A stretch of DNA of 64,000 bases, taken from positions 16,623 to 80,622 of the forward strand of contig JBPOHD010000015.1 of NCBI GenBank assembly GCA_052035955.1, written 5' to 3'. Every line of letters starts with the position of its first letter. The first letter of the stretch is position 1. This document shows positions 1 through 7,170 of the stretch, in pieces. Source of the DNA: JAEUNJ01 sp052035955 (GTDB lineage: Bacteria; Pseudomonadota; Gammaproteobacteria; Burkholderiales; Rhodocyclaceae). Below the pieces are notes generated by a model that saw only the letters and a list, made by a program, of their open reading frames with translations, was not told the origin of the DNA and did no database searches. Both the position numbers and the translations under genes were made by a program.

Positions 1-714
1 ATCGAACTGGCCTCCTCCCTGCGCCTCATCCCGACCGATGTCTTCCAGGTCACCATCGCCGCCATGCTGATCTCCATGTTCCTCGCCCCCTTCCTGATCG
101 AGCGGGCCGCCCGCCTGTCCGGGGAGGTGGCGCGCAGCCGCTGGGCGCACCAGACCAAGGTCATCACTGACATCGCCGTCGGCAGCATGGGCCTGGAGGC
201 GCACGTCCTCATCTGCGGCTACGGCCGGATGGGGGAGCGGGTGGGACAGTTCCTCGCCGCCGAGGGCATCCCCTACCTGGCCCTGGATACGGACCCGCAA
301 CGCATCCGGACGGCCGAGGCGCCCGGCGGCAAGGTGGTCTTCGGCAGCGCCGACCGGGTGGAGGTGCTCCAGGCAGCCGGCCTCTCCCGCGCCCGGGCGG
401 TGGTGATCGCCTATCCCGACCTGCATTCGGCGGAACGGGCCCTGCGCACCATCCGCGCCCGCAACCAGAAGGTTCCGGTCATCGTCCGGGCCAGCGACGA
501 CAGCGCACTCGGACGCCTGATGAAGGCGGGGGCCACGGAGGTGATCCCCGAGGTGCTGGAAGGCGGCCTGATGCTGGCGGCCGAGACCCTGGCCCAGATG
601 GGAATCCCCGTCGAACAGGCGGTGGCCCGGGTGCGCGCGGTGCGCGCCGAACGTTACGCTTCCCTGCGCGACTACTACCGGGGTGAAGCCCCCGCGGACG
701 AAGGCGAGCGCTGA
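1..714 (+). CDS. KefB/KefC-type monovalent cation:proton antiporter, C-terminal part (5' truncated by window edge)
   Basis: The reading frame is open from base 1 and ends with TGA at 714, so only the C-terminal ~237 residues are present. What remains is the end of the last membrane segment followed by a TrkA-N/RCK nucleotide-binding domain. The Rossmann glycine motif is visible as ICGYGRMGERVG, and an acidic residue follows the second strand (LALDTDP). No RCK-C domain follows; the protein ends in a charged tail, as in KefB/KefC/YbaL of the CPA2 family. Such proteins exchange K+ (or Na+) for H+ across the inner membrane, gated by the nucleotide or glutathione state. The next gene starts 3 bases after the stop, so the two are probably cotranscribed. 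The family is clear; the ion is not. Confidence 0.88.
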   Translation: MELASSLRLIPTDVFQVTIAAMLISMFLAPFLIERAARLSGEVARSRWAHQTKVITDIAVGSMGLEAHVLICGYGRMGERVGQFLAAEGIPYLALDTDPQRIRTAEAPGGKVVFGSADRVEVLQAAGLSRARAVVIAYPDLHSAERALRTIRARNQKVPVIVRASDDSALGRLMKAGATEVIPEVLEGGLMLAAETLAQMGIPVEQAVARVRAVRAERYASLRDYYRGEAPADEGER

Positions 715-717
715 CCC

Positions 718-3432
718 ATGCCCCTGCCACCTCCGGCACATCCGGAACCGGCCGCCGGCAATCCTTCCTGGCACGCCCTGTCGGCCGGGGCCGTCGCCAG
801 ACGCCTGGCAGTCGACCCGGCCCGCGGCCTGTCGGCCGACGAGGCTGCGGTCCGCCTGGCCCGCTTCGGGCCCAACCGCCTGCCGTCGCCGCCCCCGAAG
901 GCGGCCTGGCGGCGCTTCATGGATCAGATCGTCCAGCCCCTGGTCCTCGTGCTGGTCGCCTCCGGCACGATCACGGCCCTGCTCGGGGAATGGGTGGATG
1001 CCTCGGTGATCTTCGGCGTGGTCCTGGTCAACGCCCTGGTCGGAATGCTCCAGGAGGGCAAGGCCGAGGCGGCCCTGGCGGCCCTGGCCCGGGCCGTGGC
1101 CGCCGAGACCACGGTATTGCGCGGCGGCGAGCGACGACGCCTCGATGCGGCCCAACTGGTGCCCGGCGACGTGGTCCTGCTGGCGGCCGGCGACCGGGTG
1201 CCGGCCGACCTGCGCCTTCTGCACGGCCGCCGCCTGCGCACCCAGGAATCGGCTTTGACCGGGGAGTCGGTGCCGGTGGACAAGCAGGCGGAAAGCCTCG
1301 TCGAGGATGCAGCGCTGGCCGACCGGCACAACATGGCCTATGCCGGCACGGTGGTCGTGGCCGGCCATGGGCTGGGCATCGTGGTGGCCACGGCGACGGC
1401 GACGGAGACCGGCCGCATCTCGCGCCTGATGGCCGAGACGCCGGAGATCGCGACGCCGCTGACTCGCAAGATGGAAGTCTTCGCCCGCTGGCTGCTCTGG
1501 GCCATCCTGGCCATGGCGGCCCTGAGTTTCGCCGTGGGAATGGCGCGCGGCGGGACCGCCGTCGAGATGTTCATGGCCGCGGTCGCCCTGGCCGTCGGCG
1601 CCATTCCCGAGGGCCTCCCGGCGGCGATGACCATCACGCTGGCCATCGGCGTCGGGCGCATGGCCCGGCGGCGGGCCATCGTGCGCCAGTTGCCGGCGGT
1701 GGAGACCCTCGGCAGCACGACCGTGATCTGCTCCGACAAGACCGGCACCCTGACCGAGAACGCGATGACCGTGCGCGAAATCCGCGCCGGCAACGCCGAC
1801 TACCAGCTGACGGGGGACGCCTATGGGCCCGAGGGGACGATCCTGTTCGGCGGCCAGCCGGCCCCCCAGGCCAGGGCTCTGCGGGAAGTCCTGGTGGCCG
1901 GCGCCCTCTGCAACGATGCCGGGCTGCACCGGGACGGCCGGCATTGGTCGATTACCGGCGATCCCACGGAGGCGGCCCTGCTGACGGCGGCGCGAAAGGG
2001 CGGACTGGACGAGGGCACGTTGCGCGGCCTCTTTCCGCGCCTGGACGAAATCCCCTTCGATGCCGTCCGCCAGACCATGACGACGCTGCACGAGACGGAG
2101 AGCGGTCCCGTCGCCTACGTGAAGGGGGCGGTGGAACGGGTGCTGCCGGACTGCGCCCACATGCTCGACACCCAGGGACGGGAGGCCCCCCTGGACCACA
2201 GGGACAGGGAAGGGGTGGAGGAAACGGCCAGGGCGATGGCGGGCCGCGGCCTGCGGGTGCTCGCGCTCGCCCGATCGGCCCCCGGACAGTCCCGCAAGCT
2301 GGGCGAAGGCGACGGGCAGGACGCCCTGTTGTTGCTCGGACTGGTGGGGATGATCGACCCGCCGCGGGCCAAGGCGGTGGCCGCTGTCCGCGCCTGCCAC
2401 GCGGCGGGGATCCGGGTCAAGATGATCACCGGCGACCATCCGGAAACCGCGCGGGCCATTGCCCGGCAATTGGGCATCTGCGGGGCCGGCGGCGCAGCCC
2501 GCAGCGGGCGCGAACTGGCGGCGCTGGACGAGGCCGGACTGCGCGCCACGGTAGCGGCCGTCGACGTCTTCGCCCGCGTCGAGCCGGAGCAGAAGCTCCG
2601 CCTGGTGCGGGCCCTGCAGGCCAACGGCGAGGTGGTGGCCATGACCGGGGACGGCGTGAACGACGCCCCGGCCCTCAGGCAGGCGGACATCGGGATCGCC
2701 ATGGGCCAGGGCGGGACCGAGGTGGCCAAGGAGGCGGCCAATCTGGTGCTGACGGACGACAACTTCGCCACCATCGAGGCCGCCGTCGAGGAAGGTCGCG
2801 GCATCTATGACAATCTGGTGAAATTCATCGCCTGGACCCTGCCGACCAATTTCGGCGAGGGGCTGGTGATCCTGGCGGCCATCCTGGCCGGCGTCACCTT
2901 GCCCATCACGCCCTTGCAGGTGCTCTGGATCAACATGACCACGGCCGTGCTGCTGGGCCTCGCCCTGGCCTTCGAGCCGGCGGAACCCGGGATCATGCGG
3001 CGGCCGCCGCGTCCTCCCGAGAGACCGGTGCTGGATGCCGGCCTGGTCTGGCGCATCGTGCTGGTGGGCGTCCTGCTGTTGGCCGGCTCCTTCGGCTTCT
3101 TCCTGCTGGAAATCCAGCGGGGCAGTCCTTTGCCGGAAGCCCGGACCGTGGCGGTGAATGTCTTCGTCCTGGTGGAGACAGCCTACCTGTTCAACTGCCG
3201 CTCCCTGTTCCGTCCGGTCCTCCGCCTGCCTGCCTTCTCCAATCCCTGGGTCTGGGCCGGGGCCGCCAGCATGCTCCTCCTGCAACTTCTCCTGACCTAC
3301 GTCCCGGCGATGAACCGCCTGTTCGCGACTGCGCCGATCCGGCCGGCAGCCTGGCTGGAGATCGCCGCGTTCGCCCTGGGCTGCCTGGTGATCGTTGACC
3401 TGGAGAAGGCCTGGCGGAGCCGCCGCCGCTGA
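718..3432 (+). CDS. P2-type cation-transporting ATPase (HAD-IC family)
   Basis: A 904-residue P-type ATPase. It has an N-terminal cation-ATPase domain (WHALSAGAVARRL), an actuator motif TGES, and a fourth transmembrane segment with PEGLP, the signature of P2 (Ca2+/Mg2+/Na+-type) pumps. The phosphorylated aspartate lies in SDKTGTLTEN (about D340). A hinge motif TGDGVNDAP is present, and the last ~250 residues hold six hydrophobic segments. CPx motifs and N-terminal metal-binding domains are absent, so this is not a heavy-metal P1B pump. Length matches bacterial PacL/Pma1-like pumps. The substrate (Ca2+, Mg2+, Na+ or H+) cannot be read from the sequence. The tight spacing to the preceding antiporter gene suggests a joint role in cation homeostasis. 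Confidence 0.9.
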   Translation: MPLPPPAHPEPAAGNPSWHALSAGAVARRLAVDPARGLSADEAAVRLARFGPNRLPSPPPKAAWRRFMDQIVQPLVLVLVASGTITALLGEWVDASVIFGVVLVNALVGMLQEGKAEAALAALARAVAAETTVLRGGERRRLDAAQLVPGDVVLLAAGDRVPADLRLLHGRRLRTQESALTGESVPVDKQAESLVEDAALADRHNMAYAGTVVVAGHGLGIVVATATATETGRISRLMAETPEIATPLTRKMEVFARWLLWAILAMAALSFAVGMARGGTAVEMFMAAVALAVGAIPEGLPAAMTITLAIGVGRMARRRAIVRQLPAVETLGSTTVICSDKTGTLTENAMTVREIRAGNADYQLTGDAYGPEGTILFGGQPAPQARALREVLVAGALCNDAGLHRDGRHWSITGDPTEAALLTAARKGGLDEGTLRGLFPRLDEIPFDAVRQTMTTLHETESGPVAYVKGAVERVLPDCAHMLDTQGREAPLDHRDREGVEETARAMAGRGLRVLALARSAPGQSRKLGEGDGQDALLLLGLVGMIDPPRAKAVAAVRACHAAGIRVKMITGDHPETARAIARQLGICGAGGAARSGRELAALDEAGLRATVAAVDVFARVEPEQKLRLVRALQANGEVVAMTGDGVNDAPALRQADIGIAMGQGGTEVAKEAANLVLTDDNFATIEAAVEEGRGIYDNLVKFIAWTLPTNFGEGLVILAAILAGVTLPITPLQVLWINMTTAVLLGLALAFEPAEPGIMRRPPRPPERPVLDAGLVWRIVLVGVLLLAGSFGFFLLEIQRGSPLPEARTVAVNVFVLVETAYLFNCRSLFRPVLRLPAFSNPWVWAGAASMLLLQLLLTYVPAMNRLFATAPIRPAAWLEIAAFALGCLVIVDLEKAWRSRRR

Positions 3433-3454
3433 GCAGGCGTACGCCGGCGAGCCT

Positions 3455-3946
3455 TCAGGGTGGCGAGACCAGTCGGGCGATCTGCTCGCGCTCGGCGCCG
3501 AGGAGCCCCAGCAGCCGATGGTCGTGGGATGCGATGTGGCCGCCGAGCCAGCCCTCCATGAGGCCCACCAGCTCGTTCAGGCGGGGGATGACCGTCGTCG
3601 GGGTCAGTCCGGCGATCAGCTTGCGGGCCTGTTCCGTGATCTCGGCATGGGCTTCCCGGTGTCCTTCGCAGCAGGCCCGGTCGAGAATGTCCAGCCTATG
3701 GTCGCGAATCACCGATTCCTCGGTACGGAAATGCTCGACCATGTAGACGAAGACCTCCTCCAGGACCTTGGCGACCTCCAGTTCGCAACGGGCCACCTGG
3801 GCCCGGTCGCACGCGGCGCAGTCCCGCTTCTGGGCTGCGCAGGCACACACGTCGCGCAATTGGCCGAGTTTTTCGGCCAGCAGCCTGTGCTCGTGCCGGA
3901 TCAGTTCGGCCACATCGTCGATGGCCTTGTTCGCCTCGCGTGCCAT
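3455..3946 (-). CDS. Hemerythrin-domain protein with a cysteine-rich insert
   Basis: A 163-residue soluble four-helix protein. The ligand pattern of a hemerythrin di-iron site is complete: H18 or H20 near the N terminus, H72-x3-E76 (HFRTE), H96-x3-H100, and H137-x4-D142. Such proteins bind O2, NO or iron in the cytoplasm. Unusually, the segment between helix 1 and helix 2 carries five cysteines (C34, C36, C43, C46, C54; CxC...CxxC...C), with a further CC at 92-93, suggesting a bound metal or a redox switch. A purine-rich AGGGG lies about 6 bases before the ATG. It is convergent with the upstream ATPase gene (22-base gap) and has no obvious partner gene. Confidence 0.85.
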   Translation of the reverse strand: MAREANKAIDDVAELIRHEHRLLAEKLGQLRDVCACAAQKRDCAACDRAQVARCELEVAKVLEEVFVYMVEHFRTEESVIRDHRLDILDRACCEGHREAHAEITEQARKLIAGLTPTTVIPRLNELVGLMEGWLGGHIASHDHRLLGLLGAEREQIARLVSPP

Positions 3947-4082
3947 GGAGTCCCCTGTCGAACGGGCGGCGACCGGACCGCCGGCGCGGCGGTCCCACCG
4001 TAAACTGCAGGATTCTACGCCCGTCGCCGGGCCGCCGGGAGGCAGCGCCGGTCATCCCGACGTGCCACGTCGCCCCGCTTTC

Positions 4083-5087
4083 CTACTTCCACAATTCGAT
4101 CTTCTCGCCTCGCTCGCGCAGACGGTCCGCCCTGCCCTGAATGAAACGCTGGAATTCCGGCTCCCGGGCAAAGGCCCCGGAGGCCACGTAGTCGAAGGAG
4201 GAGGCAAGGTGGAAGGGCCGCAGGTAGGCCTCGATCCGGAACACTTCCCGGGCGTCCGGGGAGAAGAAGACGATGCTGGGGCTATAGGCGATCTTCAGTT
4301 CCCGGGCCCAGACCTCGGCGGTGCTCGCTCGACCGTCCGGCGTGGTCAGCTTCTCGCGGCCGAACAGGGGCAGGCGGACGACGTCGAATCGGGACAGCAG
4401 GGGCTGCATCTCGGGACGACGGAAGCCCTCCCGGTGCAGTTCGTCGCAGCCGGCGCAGTGTCGGGTTTCGAAGACGACGGCCAGGGGCCTGGCGCCCGCT
4501 CGGCGCCGCAGGTCGAAGGGCGGCTTGAGCAGGAAGGACTCATCGTGGAAATCGGGGCTGGCCGCGTCGCGGGCACCCTTCTTCAGGTAGTCGGTAAGCG
4601 GCATCCGGCTTTCCATGCGGCCCGCCACGTAATCCAGGACCGCCTCGAACCGGTGCGGCGGATAGTAGCCGTTCATGCGCGCCACCACCTGTCCCCGCTC
4701 GTCCAGGAAAAGTACGGTCGGGGTGAATTGGACCTGCATCGTTCGGGCGAATTCCTTTTCCGGCATGGTCCGTCCCGCCAGGGTGGTCACCTCCCGGTCG
4801 CCCCAAATGTTGATGGCGATGGCGGTGAAGTGGCGGCGGGTCTTGTCGGCGATCCGCTTCTGGCTGAAGTTGGTTTGCAGGAGCTCCCGGCAATAGGGAC
4901 AGCCATCCTGGCCGAAATAGACCAGGAGCCGTTTCTTGGCCCGGGTCGCCTCGGCGACGTCCTCCCGGAGGTCGAGGAAGGTCTCGGCGAACCAGGGGGG
5001 CAGGTCGACGGCATGGGGGTGTCCCTCCTGGGCCAGGGCGGGCCGGAAGGCAGCGAGCAGGATGGCGAGGACGACGAGGATGCGCAT
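4083..5087 (-). CDS. Periplasmic protein with two thioredoxin-like domains
   Basis: 334 residues starting with a clear signal peptide (hydrophobic LVVLAILLAAF, cleavage near ALA-QEG). The first thioredoxin-like domain (about residues 35-165) holds a CPYC active site (DGCPYCREL) and the cis-proline motif FTPT. The second (about 195-320) holds CAGC (HCAGCDEL) and YSPS. The first domain resembles SoxW/DsbD-gamma-type thioredoxins that deliver electrons or reduce periplasmic disulfides. Tandem domains, each with its own CxxC, suggest an electron relay or two-step reductase. No sox or ccm genes are nearby, so the client is unknown. Confidence 0.8.
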   Translation of the reverse strand: MRILVVLAILLAAFRPALAQEGHPHAVDLPPWFAETFLDLREDVAEATRAKKRLLVYFGQDGCPYCRELLQTNFSQKRIADKTRRHFTAIAINIWGDREVTTLAGRTMPEKEFARTMQVQFTPTVLFLDERGQVVARMNGYYPPHRFEAVLDYVAGRMESRMPLTDYLKKGARDAASPDFHDESFLLKPPFDLRRRAGARPLAVVFETRHCAGCDELHREGFRRPEMQPLLSRFDVVRLPLFGREKLTTPDGRASTAEVWARELKIAYSPSIVFFSPDAREVFRIEAYLRPFHLASSFDYVASGAFAREPEFQRFIQGRADRLRERGEKIELWK

Positions 5088-5149
5088 CGGATTCTCCAGG
5101 ATGAGTGGGGGGCGTCGGCCGTTCCGTCGGGGATCGGAAGCTTCCCCGG

Positions 5150-6151
5150 CTAGACCACCCGGTTACGGCCCTCGCCGCGCTCGAAGGCTTCGATATTGTC
5201 CACGAGCTGGTCGGCCAGTGTCTGCATGGCGGCGTCGGAGGCCCAGGCCACGTGGGGCGTGAGGATGAAGTTGGGCAGGGCGAGGATCTCCGGCGCCAGC
5301 AAGGGATTGCCGTCCACGGGCGGCTCCTTGGAAAGCACGTCGATGCCTGCCCCGGCGATCCACCCTTCGGCCAGCGCCCGGGCGAGGGCGGCTTCGTCCA
5401 CGATGCCGCCCCGGGCGGTGTTGATCAGCAGGGCATCGCGCTTCATGGCCCGCAGTTCCGCCTCGCCGACCATTCCCCGGGTGTCGGGCGTCAGCGGGCA
5501 ATGGAGGGACAGGACATCGGCCCGGGCCAGGGCCTCCTCGAACGGCACATGGCCGGGACGCACGGCCGCCGCATTGCGTCTCTCGCTCCATAGCACGCGC
5601 ATGCCGAAGGCCGCGGCCAGACGCGCCACCCCGAGGCCGAGGGAGCCCTTGCCCACCAGGGCGAGGATGCTGCCATGCAGGTCGCGGATCGGGTGATCGA
5701 AGAAGCAGAACAGGGGAGCCCGTTGCCAGCGTCCGCCGGCCAGGTCGGCCCGATAGGGAAGCAGTTGGCGGCGCAGGGCCAGGACCAGCATCATGACGTG
5801 CTCGGGAACCGCCCGCGCCGCATAGCCCCTAATGTTCGAGACGGCAATGCCGTTACCGCTGCAATAGTCCAGGTCGATGTTGTCCGTGCCGGTCGCCGCT
5901 CCGGCGATGAGTCGCAATTTCGGCAGGCGGGCGAGCAATCCGGCCTCCATGCGCACCTTGTTCGTAACGGCAATGGTGGCATTCCGCAACCGATCCAGAA
6001 GCTGGTCGGGCCGGGTCAGCGGGTATTCCTCCCACGTATGCGGAAAGCGTGGACGCCGAACGACCGCCCGGATGGAGTCGCGCTCGAGAAAGACGATGTG
6101 ATGCACGGCGGAGATCGGGGAGCTGACGAGGACAGGCCGGGAATCTAGCAT
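5150..6151 (-). CDS. D-2-hydroxyacid dehydrogenase (HprA/glycerate dehydrogenase-like)
   Basis: Up to 333 residues of the NAD-dependent D-2-hydroxyacid dehydrogenase family. The Rossmann glycine motif appears as LVGKGSLGLG. The catalytic triad follows as the Arg in NTARGGIVDE, the Glu in SKEPPVDG and the His in LTPHVAWAS. Family members reduce hydroxypyruvate or glyoxylate, or act on other 2-hydroxyacids. The start is uncertain. The ATG at 6151 lacks a good ribosome site, while a GTG at 6106 begins VHHIVFLERDSI, which matches where HprA-like proteins usually start. No serine-cycle genes are adjacent. Confidence 0.85.
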   Translation of the reverse strand: MLDSRPVLVSSPISAVHHIVFLERDSIRAVVRRPRFPHTWEEYPLTRPDQLLDRLRNATIAVTNKVRMEAGLLARLPKLRLIAGAATGTDNIDLDYCSGNGIAVSNIRGYAARAVPEHVMMLVLALRRQLLPYRADLAGGRWQRAPLFCFFDHPIRDLHGSILALVGKGSLGLGVARLAAAFGMRVLWSERRNAAAVRPGHVPFEEALARADVLSLHCPLTPDTRGMVGEAELRAMKRDALLINTARGGIVDEAALARALAEGWIAGAGIDVLSKEPPVDGNPLLAPEILALPNFILTPHVAWASDAAMQTLADQLVDNIEAFERGEGRNRVV

Positions 6152-6223
6152 GTCGGCGGCTTGTGGACACGGGGATACACCGGGGGCGGGAACCGCTTCC
6201 GGCGGGGCGGCGGGGCGTGACTT

Positions 6224-6256
6224 CCCTGCGCCTGCAAATTAGAATCAGACGCAGGG
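6224..6256. other. Inverted repeat in the leader between the dehydrogenase and acyltransferase genes
   Basis: CCCTGCG at 6224-6230 pairs with CGCAGGG at 6250-6256 around a 19-base A/T-rich loop. It lies about 150 bases upstream of the FeeM-like gene in an otherwise featureless divergent spacer (6152-6408). It could be an operator or a 5' leader hairpin. No T-run follows, so a terminator is unlikely. Confidence 0.3.
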
Positions 6257-6408
6257 GCAGGCTATTACTTTCGATTTATCACTGAAGTACGGCACCCATG
6301 CGAGCCGCCAGCTTCCCAAACAGTGACCGCAACCCCATGCAGGGCCAGGCACTCTCCGCATGTTTTTTTTCGGGACTGTGATCAACCATCTATCGGAAAG
6401 GATTTGCC

Positions 6409-7104
6409 ATGAGCATCAAGATCGAACGCCTCCCGTTCACTGTCCGCGTTGCGGAGACCGAGGAGGACATCATGAAGGCGATCGCGGTTCGCCAATCCGC
6501 CTACGGCCGCCACCTTCCGGAACTCGCCGCCCGCATGGGCGAGCCCGACGCGGCCGACCTGGACGGCAGCGCCATCGTCCTCCTGGCCGAATCCAAGCTC
6601 GACGGCAGCCCGCTCGGCACCCTTCGCATCCATACCAACGGCCAGAAGCCGCTGCCGCTCGAGGCCTCGGTCAAGCTGCCCGAGCAATATCGCGGACGCG
6701 TACTTGCCGAGGCAACCCGGCTGGGCGTCCAGAGCGGCCGCGCCGGCAGCGCGGTGAAGACCTACCTGTTCAAGTCCCTTTACGTCTATTGCGCGACCAG
6801 CGAGGTGGATTGGATCGTGATCACGGCCCGCCCGCCGCTCGACCGCATGTACCAGGCCATCCTGTACAAGGACGTGTTCGAGGGCAGCCCCCTGATCCCC
6901 ATGTCCCACGTGGGCAACGTGCCACACCGGGTCATGTCCTACCACGTGGATGACGCCCCGACCTCCCCCGAGGCCCTGGCCCACCCCCTCTATGACACTT
7001 TCTTCCGCACCCTGCATCCCGACATCGACCTGAGCGGGCAGCCGAACGTCGTGCGCCAACCGGTGCGCGCCTACTATGGCCGGCTCGAGCAGGCCCATGC
7101 CTGA
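6409..7104 (+). CDS. FeeM-like long-chain N-acyl amino acid synthase (GNAT fold)
   Basis: A 231-residue protein without signal peptide or membrane helix, preceded by a good ribosome site (GGAAAGG, 6395-6401). Layout is that of the FeeM / autoinducer-synthase-like acyltransferases: an N-terminal region beginning VRVAETEEDI with a conserved R-Q-S-x-Y, a central strand GTLRIHTN, and the acyl-CoA/ACP-binding segment EATRLGVQ...KTYLFKSLYVYC. This is followed by WIVITARPPLDRMY. FeeM enzymes transfer a long acyl chain from acyl carrier protein to an amino acid. A related family acts with PEP-CTERM/exosortase systems, and a PEP-CTERM protein lies 50 kb away in this window. The gene is 66 bases upstream of a c-di-GMP signalling gene on the same strand. 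Family assignment rests on motif memory, not an alignment. Confidence 0.72.
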   Translation: MSIKIERLPFTVRVAETEEDIMKAIAVRQSAYGRHLPELAARMGEPDAADLDGSAIVLLAESKLDGSPLGTLRIHTNGQKPLPLEASVKLPEQYRGRVLAEATRLGVQSGRAGSAVKTYLFKSLYVYCATSEVDWIVITARPPLDRMYQAILYKDVFEGSPLIPMSHVGNVPHRVMSYHVDDAPTSPEALAHPLYDTFFRTLHPDIDLSGQPNVVRQPVRAYYGRLEQAHA

Positions 7105-7170
7105 CGGCAGCCGGGCGGCCTGCCGAGGGCTGCGCCGTCCGGCCTCCGCCCCCGCCGGCGGAGCAGGAGC

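Noticed and set aside
990..2810. A 606-codon frame inside the P-type ATPase gene
   Set aside because: Composition is Gly/Arg/Pro-rich and it has no domain; it shadows the real ATPase frame.
6300..6408. Sigma-54 promoter in the FeeM leader (GGCACTCTCCGC near 6349)
   Set aside because: Spacing between GG and GC is 8 bases rather than 10, so it does not fit the -24/-12 consensus.
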